A DNA stretch of 64,000 bases from Amphiura filiformis (taxonomy: Eukaryota; Echinodermata; Ophiuroidea; Amphilepidida; Amphiuridae). Shown here piece after piece: positions 60,801-64,000 of this stretch. Location: positions 5,999,432 to 6,063,431 of the forward strand of contig NC_092629.1 of the NCBI RefSeq assembly GCF_039555335.1. The letters are read 5' to 3'. The position numbers and the translations under genes are program-made. Under the pieces are notes generated by a model. The model was given only the letters and a program-made list of their open reading frames with translations. It had not been told where the DNA came from and ran no database searches. The stretch's first letter is position 1. The number at the start of each line of letters is the position of its first letter.

Positions 60801-61771
60801 TATGTGGCAAGAATTAATGCAAAGAAAGCGCTAGATTGAAAATATATTGTGAAATCATAAAAGACCAGATAAACAAGAGAAGCAAACTGAAACATGCTTA
60901 GTTTGAAAAAAAGTCACAAGACCCATTTGAATGAACTTAAGGGTCGACGAGGTATTGTTGGTCGAAGCAACCTAAAAATCGATTGTCATTTATCTAGATC
61001 AATATATTATTAAAAATTAACACCTTGATGTTTTGCAAAAGTTAATTCTACAAATCCTATACTTTGCAAACTTGCTTAATTTATTGTTGTTAATGAGTTA
61101 TGTACGTTTTACAAAAGTGTTGTTGTTTCAGCCCTCTTTACAACGTAACTCAAGAACCGCAGCACCTATAAAAGTATATCTGTGATATTTTAATTCTTCT
61201 ACACGCTCGCTATGAATTGAGCAATGCAGTTTTGCCAAAATTCACTACCATTCGTAAGATGCTGTGAACTACCAAATCACAACAGTTTAAAATAATTAAT
61301 AACCTTAATATATCCACAGGTAAAATATCGCGTTGAATTTAGTTTTTTATTTTATTTCAGTTTTCTTATCTTATTTGTGATGCCTTTTCAGCTTTCAGTG
61401 ATGTGGTATGGAACATTTACTTTGTTAACAACCATAGTGGTTGCAATTCCATGTTGTGAAATCGTGCGCTTGATATTCCCGAAAGAAAAACATAAAACTA
61501 TAGATCCGATGTTATTGGCGCCATTTCTACGGTAAGTGTTTGGTTCTCGATCAAATATTCAGTTAAAATTTATAGCAATATGCCAAATACCAAAGGAGTC
61601 TTTATTACTACTAATATCATTATTACTGCTACTTCTAATTAGTATTATGACAATGATCTATTACAACTTCTTATCCATTGCTAATACATGTGCTTTTTTT
61701 TATATCACAGAAAAAGAGACACGGAAGAAAGTAGATCTGAAGAAGATAAATTAAGTGATTCCAAGATGTGA
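34615..61771 (+). CDS. Sodium/solute symporter, SLC5 family (SMCT/SLC5A8-like), 15 exons
   Basis: Exons: 34615-34742, 35642-35861, 36976-37093, 38058-38125, 39348-39502, 45677-45817, 50102-50187, 53987-54078, 56422-56510, 57648-57799, 58389-58508, 58731-58883, 60651-60756, 61392-61531, 61711-61771. All splice phases join. The product is 609 residues once one missing base in exon 12 is allowed for, matching the about 610 residues of SLC5A8. It is a plasma-membrane Na+-driven carrier with about 13 membrane spans; substrates of the closest relatives are short-chain monocarboxylates, but the substrate here is not provable. A near relative (SLC5A6, vitamin transporter) is the main alternative. Stop TGA at 61769. 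Confidence 0.93.
35642..35861 (+). CDS. SLC5 exon 2 (residues 43-116)
   Basis: Acceptor TTTAACAG. YLLADRNVFSVPVAMTLLAS, then FLSPITLLGDPAE, then VIFSNFLLYPTIALFFVPMF and ITSVYE: spans 2-3 with the S-F-x-S-x-x-x-x-L-G-x-P motif around the sodium/substrate path that typifies the SMCT branch. Donor GTGAGA, phase 0. Confidence 0.95.
36216..36356. mobile_element. MITE (copy 1 of the 54100 family)
   Basis: AAGACCGAATTAAAAAGACTA at the left and CTAGTATTTTTAATTTGTTCTT at the right; the interior shows the reverse of the 54100 copy (CGCAAGTCAGCAACCAATCA). In SLC5 intron 2. Confidence 0.75.
36976..37093 (+). CDS. SLC5 exon 3 (residues 117-156)
   Basis: Acceptor CTACGCAG. YLDRRFGLIIRIFGAMVFFL then QTALYMAIVSYSPAIAIET: the YLxxRFxxxxR motif and the next membrane span. 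Donor GTAAGA, phase 1. Confidence 0.95.
38058..38125 (+). CDS. SLC5 exon 4 (residues 156-178)
   Basis: Acceptor TAATTTCAG. Completes VTNLEVWKTILITGILSTVY and TAL, the span before the GGLxxVxWTD motif. Donor GTAAGA, phase 0. A short exon, matching the usual exon size here in SLC5 genes. Confidence 0.93.
39348..39502 (+). CDS. SLC5 exon 5 (residues 179-230)
   Basis: Acceptor ATTATTTTAG. GGLAGVIWTDVFMFVVIFGT is the diagnostic SLC5 signature, followed by another span and the loop GGFTYVWEFNIQEDRMNVF. Donor GTAAGC, phase 2. The following intron is 6.2 kb and holds two LINE fragments. Confidence 0.95.
40326..40850 (+). mobile_element. LINE fragment with YVDD reverse-transcriptase core
   Basis: GAPQGIKLGPITFLGVINNA, then FKYVDDLTLGEALPVKQ and LDAWAKGHHRKLNPSK: palm motifs with the catalytic YVDD box. 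Downstream frames continue with EPHDPPSIQIAG, then (shifted) KSSRRLYLLSRLKRFGVPTR and YVRPTCEYAASVWH-like sequence. A stop and at least one frameshift disrupt the coding region; both ends are truncated. In SLC5 intron 5. Confidence 0.88.
41173..41271. repeat. Near-perfect hairpin of about 49-bp arms
   Basis: CACAGCCAAATTAAAAGTCC ... AATCAGA and its reverse complement TCTGATTAAATGGGGGTGGA ... TTTTGGCTGTG meet with almost no loop. A foldback MITE in SLC5 intron 5. Confidence 0.85.
43270..44610 (+). mobile_element. LINE fragment, R2/NeSL-like with restriction-like endonuclease end
   Basis: Frame pieces in order: SAPGKN...PYLVWEQYPKTIELL and IWKTGNIPMSWKIGRLIS (fingers), TWLDLQNTYGTVPHNF (palm), SSAKAYTDDPTLIAMNPEDC (YxDD region as YTDD), then ETAKRP and DITIYSKRTKSVVIIDLTVP. 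The last resembles the RPD...ELTVPW segment of restriction-like endonuclease LINEs. Many frameshifts and stops. In SLC5 intron 5. Confidence 0.8.
44618..44857. mobile_element. Large palindrome, about 115-bp arms
   Basis: GTGACCGTACACACGAATGA ... TGGTGCTACGTGTATCTCAT and its near-exact reverse complement down to GGTGTACGGTCAC. A foldback element. Its arms resemble 26078-26150. Confidence 0.88.
44864..45112. repeat. Dispersed repeat, inverse copy of 8637-8897
   Basis: AATACGTATTTATAAATACG at the left border and ACATAAATTCGGAATCCCC at the right; runs opposite to the 8637 copy. Directly follows the large palindrome. Confidence 0.6.
45538..45660. repeat. (GAT)n microsatellite next to the exon 6 acceptor
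   Basis: About 40 GAT units with a few interruptions, ending 15 bases before the AG of exon 6. Poly-His and poly-Ser frames across it are artefacts. The branch point of this intron must lie inside or at the edge of the repeat. Confidence 0.95.
45677..45817 (+). CDS. SLC5 exon 6 (residues 230-277)
   Basis: Acceptor CCTTTCCAG, directly after a (GAT)n microsatellite. FPKDLTARMSFVSCVMGGFI, NSLAQWAVSQTSVQRILAAR, TIKDAQV: contains the conserved NQxQVQR-like motif as SQTSVQR. Donor GTAAGT, phase 2. Confidence 0.95.
46940..47680. repeat. Dispersed repeat cluster related to 30120-30535
   Basis: GGGGGATCAAAAAAATT-type words at 46970-47060 and 47590-47670 and an ATGTTAAGTATT...AATGAGTAATAACTC block at 47100-47230, shared with 30120-30420. 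A poly-G stretch occurs near 47260. In SLC5 intron 6. Confidence 0.55.
48893..48965. repeat. (TAA)n microsatellite
   Basis: About 23 AAT/TAA units inside the hAT-like element, followed by ATAGCGCATTACATC...GGCGCTTTACAA, which looks like the 3' tail of a LINE or SINE. Confidence 0.95.
49139..49697 (+). mobile_element. Penelope-like GIY-YIG cassette between about 66-bp inverted arms
   Basis: 49139-49205 and 49629-49695 are perfect or near-perfect inverted repeats. Between them a plus-strand frame reads GCKTYVGLAGGKFKERYNNH, ELSKHVWSLKDNN, then CNLCLEEKLAILNN and LNKRTEFISKCRHG: a full GIY-YIG endonuclease module with its Cys-rich region, of the Penelope class. The open frame (from about 49223 to 49612) looks intact, but reverse transcriptase is absent. 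Inverted terminal repeats with hammerhead motifs are known for Penelope-like elements. Confidence 0.82.
49622..49667 (+). ncRNA. Hammerhead ribozyme motif (Penelope-associated type III-like)
   Basis: Core CTGATGA (49628-49634); stem II CGTT/AACG with TAGC loop; GAAA (49649-49652); minimal stem III CA/TG with CAG loop; U-A before the predicted cleavage between 49661 and 49662; stem I TCGC paired with GCGA plus a wobble and an A-U pair (ATTCGC/GCGAGT). All invariant core bases are present. The 10.1/11.1 pair is U-U instead of G-C, which could weaken activity. The inverted copy (minus strand near 49205) lacks the first core C and stem I. Confidence 0.65.
50102..50187 (+). CDS. SLC5 exon 7 (residues 277-306)
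   Basis: Acceptor CTTGTCTTCCAG. SVWLNLPFTTFLKFLSCFLG then LVMYTFYYG: a membrane span running into the extracellular loop. Donor GTAAGA, phase 1. The next acceptors of phase 1 include both the real exon 8 and the repeated decoy or cassette exons starting at 50497. Confidence 0.93.
50726..50782 (+). CDS. Candidate frame-neutral cassette exon (array copy 3)
   Basis: 57 nt between a TATATCATAG acceptor and a GTGAGACTG donor, phase 1 at both ends, no stop. Inclusion would add 19 residues to the extracellular loop just after YYG. Whether it is ever spliced is unknown; the separating mini-introns would be about 59-60 nt, near the lower limit for animals. Confidence 0.35.
   Translation: MGLLPLNQLNHFTIIPNV
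50843..50899 (+). CDS. Candidate frame-neutral cassette exon (array copy 4)
   Basis: Same design as copy 3: 57 nt, phase 1-1, acceptor CATAG, donor GTGAGACTG, open frame GVVATQSIKSFYDNTDCLG. It is the second of the two intact units; the other copies are 55-56 nt or interrupted. Confidence 0.35.
   Translation, partial: AGLLPLNQLNHFTIIPTV
51015..52923. mobile_element. Inverted-repeat DNA element inserted in the exon-8 array
   Basis: TCTCCCGACGAAATGTCTTT (51015) and its complement ending TTCGTCGGGAGA (52923) form about 25-bp TIRs. The array sequence on both sides (ACCGAATGT | TTACGTGAGACTG) is continuous if the element is removed, with TA next to each end suggesting a TA or short target duplication (Tc1/mariner-like is possible but unproven). 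It carries a LINE fragment at 51290-52225. Confidence 0.7.
51290..52225 (-). mobile_element. LINE fragment, endonuclease/reverse-transcriptase type, internally deleted
   Basis: Minus-strand frames: IPELDEHMRNNQNGFRVGRT, ALRRLIEG, FIDFRKAFDTIHRVKLLKIL, GVLQGDTLAPYLFVVILDYA, then after loss of the catalytic YADD region KFKQRLLTATVESILFYGCE, AWTVTSKLAKELDG, HMTNKELYGDLPKIRERR and GRPALTYVDILKQDTGLE. 5' truncated near 52225. At least one frameshift and one in-frame stop (in DG*YTRLLRS). The clade cannot be fixed by eye. Confidence 0.88.
52929..53141 (+). repeat. Array copies 6 and 7, more diverged
   Basis: GTGAGACTGTCACCCAATAC continues the array on the far side of the inverted-repeat insertion. 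Copy 6 has an exon-like part at 52991-53046 (56 nt). Copy 7 (from 53047) has a degraded acceptor context and is interrupted at 53142 by the tRNA-box element, resuming at 53371. The eighth unit is itself interrupted by a palindrome and ends in the real exon 8. Confidence 0.75.
53142..53370 (-). mobile_element. Hairpin-ended element with tRNA-like promoter box (copy 2)
   Basis: Collinear with 5103-5333: ends CTCCATAGTTAGCATATG and CATATGCTAACTATCGAG, minus-strand A box TTAGCCCAGTTGGTAAAGC. It sits inside array copy 7, with ATTTTAC on its left and TTTTTACG on its right suggesting a TTTTAC target duplication. Confidence 0.7.
53418..53575. mobile_element. Palindromic element splitting array unit 8
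   Basis: AAATAAAGGGTAATGCATGATCC ... AATAATGGGTGAGGC and its reverse complement ending ACCCTTTATTTC: arms of about 75 bp. The sequence up to 53940 repeats its border words (GGGTCGTGGGGGTAATAGAATA at 53925), so the insertion may be larger, 53418-53945. Confidence 0.7.
53987..54078 (+). CDS. SLC5 exon 8 (residues 306-336)
   Basis: Acceptor TTTTTACATCATAG, identical in style to the array units. Encodes GVVATQSPMTTNNAYDPDV then RTPPNYTSPDQ, the extracellular loop, with an NYT glycosylation sequon; SPDQ leads into the next span as in other family members (CDP...xDQ). Donor GTACGT, phase 0. The first nine codons are shared with the upstream array. Confidence 0.88.
54100..54242. mobile_element. MITE 21 bases after the exon 8 donor (copy 2 of family)
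   Basis: TATAATTGAAGGCCGAATTA and the inverted TAATTCGGTCTTCAATTATA bound 143 bp with the interior AGGCGCAGCGTGATCGGTTG. A related copy lies at 36216-36356 in intron 2. Confidence 0.8.
54478..54617. repeat. (ACTC)n microsatellite
   Basis: About 34 ACTC units with one break near 54597, in SLC5 intron 8. The Thr-His-Ser-Leu repeat frame over it is an artefact. Confidence 0.95.
54618..56421. other. SLC5 intron 8, unique part
   Basis: AT-rich with a few CATTCCGCAACG words repeated at 54925, 55091 and 55383 (a weak dispersed motif). The frame at 55764 has no family match. No gene seen. Confidence 0.4.
56422..56510 (+). CDS. SLC5 exon 9 (residues 337-366)
   Basis: Acceptor TTATATCACAG. ILIYFISQQFGHIPGYQGLF then IACLFAGAL: the span with the G-x-x-G-L-F-x-A motif preceding S-T-x-x-S. 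Phase 2 with donor AAG|GTTGTT, weak after position +2, but exact frame and family continuity with exon 10 (GALSTIDSGLNA) support it. Confidence 0.92.
57648..57799 (+). CDS. SLC5 exon 10 (residues 366-416)
   Basis: Acceptor CTGTTTTATCAG. STIDSGLNAITAVTLVDVIK contains the conserved (S)T-x-x-S-x-x-N-A-x-x-A-V-T motif; then a very basic loop PVRRWRRRRQLR and a Ser-rich cytoplasmic segment. Donor G|GTTGGT, phase 1. The stronger-looking GTAAAC four bases on would create TGA across the junction and is rejected. Confidence 0.9.
57823..57867. repeat. (CAAT)n microsatellite
   Basis: About 11 CAAT units starting 24 bases after the exon 10 donor, trailing into degenerate AATCAATTAA repeats to about 57960. 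Confidence 0.92.
57985..58292. mobile_element. piggyBac-like MITE, copy 3
   Basis: TTAA, AGGCCAATTCAGTGACTTG ... GGATTACTGAATGGGACT, TTAA. It shares the interior TAACATAGCCTGCTAGTGGT with copies at 24353 and 26879. In SLC5 intron 10. Confidence 0.75.
58389..58508 (+). CDS. SLC5 exon 11 (residues 417-456)
   Basis: Acceptor AATTGTGTATAG. A cytoplasmic loop DTATADAYKSFSSTHALHQN with an acidic run NSDEDDDDKSYD, then IILTKIL, the start of the next span (family: xxLSKxL). The long acidic insert is specific to this protein. Donor GTAAGC, phase 1. Confidence 0.85.
58731..58883 (+). CDS. SLC5 exon 12 (residues 457-508), one-base deletion
   Basis: Acceptor TTGTATAAAG. The frame reads TAVFGAITMGLAFAATK, then breaks at AAAA (58777-58780); one base on it continues as MGTLVSMAFTIFGAVGAPLV and GVFTLGMLWTRANE, perfect for the family. 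The reading frame as assembled ends at TAG 58790-58792, after about 476 residues. Five A instead of four would restore ATKMGTL and also the splice phase to exon 13. It is either a homopolymer error or a genuine null allele. Confidence 0.85.
59083..59541. mobile_element. TIR element in SLC5 intron 12
   Basis: TGAAGAGTTTGTTTCCAAAA ... GGCGGTAAATCCAAAAGC is inverted at 59494-59541 (GCTATTGGATTTAGCGCCTT ... AACTCTTCA). The left half is the reverse complement of 1605-1745. Confidence 0.75.
59866..60245. mobile_element. Foldback element, about 130-bp arms
   Basis: CCCGGCAATAACAACATTATAA pairs with the region before AACCGG at 60240; inner arms (AATCACGTGGTTTTATT ... TTGCCTGTGGCAATGACGTC) pair with GACGTCATTGCCACAGGTAA ... 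AACCCACGTGATTT. The central loop is about 50 bases. In SLC5 intron 12. Confidence 0.8.
60651..60756 (+). CDS. SLC5 exon 13 (residues 508-543)
   Basis: Acceptor ATCGTTTAAG. GTLIGVIAGSTLGIWVAVGA then TVNSDNLDEAFGLYR: the late span (G-x-x-x-G-L-x-x-G-x-x-x-x-x-W). Donor GTACGT, phase 0. Phase at the acceptor fits exon 12 only if the missing base is counted. Confidence 0.9.
60940..61285. repeat. Dispersed repeat, reverse copy of 25700-26110
   Basis: AAGGGTCGACGAGGTATTGTT, then GGTCGAAGCAACC, a body matching 25795-26050 in reverse (GCTCGCTATGAATTGAGCAA, CATTCGTAAGATGCTGTGAA). In SLC5 intron 13. Confidence 0.65.
61392..61531 (+). CDS. SLC5 exon 14 (residues 544-590)
   Basis: Acceptor CCTTTTCAG. 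LSVMWYGTFTLLTTIVVAIP is the last membrane span (family: LSxxWY...), then CCEIVRLIFPKEKHKTIDPM and LLAPFLR in the cytosol. Donor GTAAGT, phase 2. Confidence 0.93.
61711..61771 (+). CDS. SLC5 exon 15, C-terminus and stop
   Basis: Acceptor TATATCACAG. RKRDTEESRSEEDKLSDSKM and TGA at 61769-61771: a charged hydrophilic tail as usual for the family. No clear AATAAA is seen in the following 700 bases, which are filled by a tandem array. Confidence 0.88.
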
Positions 61772-61794
61772 ACTCTCACAATGAATTACTGTAT

Positions 61795-62430
61795 TTGGTT
61801 TGCTATCTCTAATTCGCAATAAGGTTCGCTATCTCTAATTCTAAAAAGGCCCGCTATCTCCAATTCTAAATAAGGTCCGCTCTCTCTGAGTTGAAAATTA
61901 GAGATCATAGATCATGGCGAACCTTATAGCGAATTAGAGATAGCGCATCTTATTTTGAGTTAGAGATAGCCACCCTTATTTAAAATGAGATTGTGGGCCT
62001 TTTGAAATTAGAGATAGCGGGCTTTACTTTGAATTAGAGATAGTGGGCCTTATTTTATATTAGAGATAGCGAGCCTTATTTAAAATTAGAGTTAGCGGGC
62101 CTAATTTAAAATTAGAGATAGCGAAACTTATTTGAAATTAGAGATAGTGGGCCTTATCTAAAAGTAGTGATAGCGAACCTTAGAGATAGCGGGCCTTATT
62201 TGAAATTATAGATAGCGAGCCTTAGAGATGCCGGGCTTGTTAAAATTAGAGATAGTGGGCCTTATCTAAAATTAGTGATAGCGAACCTTAGAAATAGTGA
62301 ACCTTCTTTAAATTAGAGATAGCGGACCTTATTTAAAATTAGTGATAGCGAACTTTATTTGTAATTAGCGACAGCGAACCTTAGAGATAGCGGTCCTTAG
62401 AGATAGCGGTCCTTAGAGATAGCGAACCGA
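61795..62430. repeat. Inverted tandem array just 3' of the SLC5 stop codon
   Basis: About 25 copies of a 22-26 bp unit of the type TTAGAGATAGCGGGCCTTA. The first four units (61798-61890) run in the opposite orientation (GCTATCTCTAATTC), the rest (61895-62425) in this one, so the start of the array can fold back on it. It begins 24 bases after TGA and probably lies in the 3' UTR or at the gene's end. Confidence 0.85.
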
Positions 62431-62514
62431 CACCCATTGCGATCGCCCTATACTAGCAGCTGATTATTGTGAATGGATACGCCACGCCCGGGGGGATCAC
62501 TCACATAAATGGTT

Positions 62515-62843
62515 TGTACGCATGCGTGACCAAAAAAGCAAGTAAAAGGGGTGTTTTTTTAGGCAAGGCAAGTTACGCGCGTGACGCGTTTAGGGTCTAA
62601 AAAACAGTGATTTTCAAGAATAAGGGTAGTTTTCTGAAACTGGACAACTTGTTTAGGGTACCTTTTCAAATTTTTGGTAAATTATGAGTCCAAAAAGGGT
62701 ATATTTGTTGCATTTTCACCAGCCAAAAACTCATTAGGGGGGGTAAATTCTACACTAAATTACCTTATTAAGGGGCTAAATTTGCTGGTAGGGTAAAACT
62801 CGTTTAGGGGTGTTTGAAAAAATTTGGTCACGCATGCGTACAC
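62515..62843. mobile_element. TIR element with TTTAGGG-rich interior
   Basis: GTACGCATGCGTGACCAAAA and TTTTTTGGTCACGCATGCGTAC are inverted ends. The interior repeats GTTTAGGG/CATTAGGG words about six times. Similar in style to 6197-6487. Confidence 0.75.
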
Positions 62844-64000
62844 TGTCATATTTGAGTGCCCCCCCGGGACGCTACGCTATATGCGTGACCGACCGACACG
62901 CCGGATTGTTCGACCTGTCATGTCAGCCAGGTCAGCCATGAACATTTTTATTAAAAGACGACACTCGTCAGGCATTCGACACTGTTCGACGCTGTATACT
63001 CTGATACTGGCCATATATTCGACGCCACTTCACTGAAAATTAAACAAAAATATTCGTTCAAGCTTCACATGTTCTTCCCAAATCCAAAGTAAAGCTTCGC
63101 TCGGTGAAAACAAACACACATCAAAACTTCACTTAAAAAATAATATATGACCTCAAATATCGGCGTTGGCGCCGATCATTCGTCGAGGCTTGAGGAGGGT
63201 CGTTTCAGGCTTCAACCTGACGCTTGCATAAGTCGTTCATTTGATTGGTTCTGACTGATTGTATGTATGCAGTTAATTATTAGTCACGCAGTTCTTGGAC
63301 TTAGAAATGTTATGTCTGATGTTAAAGTGTATGTTAAAAGATAAATATATTTTTAAATCATATTGAATCATTTCAAATTGCTATTTAAGAAAGTTATATT
63401 ATTAAATTAGAATTGTCAGGCGCCAATTCAGGAAAGGCAGGGCGTATGTTATGGCGCTATTTTCTTTCTATTTTTAAATCATTTAAATATATCTCTCCGC
63501 GGTCTTTCTCCCATCAATCATGCTCGCCTACGACCTTGTGTAGTCGACAGTCAGTCATTGAAGGAGACGGACCGCAAGCATACTCAATCCGTAATCTATA
63601 TTATGTTGTGATACTTTGTTGATTTGATGATGCGGAATTTCTGTTCGAGTATTCAGCGAGTCTTTCTCCGTGGAACTTTGAGGTCCATTGGCCATGTATC
63701 TGGTATGATTTCTAAAACCAAATAACTGGCTAGTGGATTTCATATAAGTTTAGCTCCATATCAATATTGTGGTTTTTCCACATTCCGAAGTAAATTTGGG
63801 TAAAAGGTGTTTTTGGACTTTATCATTAACGACTCGTAACAGCACCACAAACTTCTGCAAACTGTATCAACCTTACCAGACAGTCCTGTTACAATAGTGT
63901 ACCTATACTCAAATCAAAAGTGAGAAGTTTTTACGTCATTTGTTTTAGCCTGAAGGGTAGCGAGACATGTCTTATCGCGAAGGCTATAATCATGATAGTA
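62844..64000. other. Right edge, no gene recognised
   Basis: Sequence downstream of the SLC5 gene. The frames at 62824, 63413 and 63555 show no family features. A slightly GC-richer patch at 63420-63680 could be a promoter or exon of a next gene but gives no supporting signal. Confidence 0.3.

Overview
The window looks like invertebrate deuterostome DNA, most likely an echinoderm or hemichordate. This is inferred from the gene families, the roughly 1 kb introns, the AT-rich non-coding DNA, the frequent AGGCCTA words and the mix of CR1-like LINEs, Penelope-like fragments and many short inverted-repeat transposons. No species can be named from the sequence alone. There are two real multi-exon protein genes; nearly everything else is intron or intergenic DNA packed with repeats.

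Gene 1 (minus strand, 23804 down to 1336, running off the left edge) encodes a secreted protein. A signal-peptide exon is followed by two exons of a domain resembling the farnesoic acid O-methyltransferase (Methyltransf_FA/FAMeT) fold and two exons of a complete F5/8 type C (discoidin) domain. All three domain borders fall at phase-1 introns, the classic exon-shuffling arrangement. The last donor is also phase 1, so at least one more exon lies beyond the window.

Gene 2 (plus strand, 34615 to 61771) is a complete 15-exon sodium/solute symporter of the SLC5 family, closest by eye to the sodium-coupled monocarboxylate transporters (SLC5A8/SLC5A12). All exon phases join correctly and give 609 residues, except for a single missing A in exon 12 that breaks the frame in this assembly.

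The most unusual structure is in the intron before exon 8 of gene 2. A tandem array of about 115-bp units each carries a copy of the exon 8 acceptor and the first codons of exon 8, followed by its own GTGAG donor. Two copies are clean 57-nt, frame-neutral mini-exons. The array was later cut by a 1.9-kb inverted-repeat element containing a LINE, by a tRNA-promoter-like hairpin element and by a palindrome.

Other mobile DNA: (a) a head-to-tail pair of related non-autonomous elements (16549-18140 and 18145-22867) sharing both ends and separated by one CATT, inserted in a recognisable inverted-repeat element; (b) a hAT-like element (48597-50002) with an 8-bp target duplication that carries a palindromic Penelope GIY-YIG cassette with a hammerhead-ribozyme motif; (c) two further Penelope fragments; (d) five LINE fragments of several types; (e) three piggyBac-like TTAA-flanked MITEs and about a dozen other foldback or TIR elements; (f) several microsatellites and two complex tandem arrays, one just after the SLC5 stop codon.
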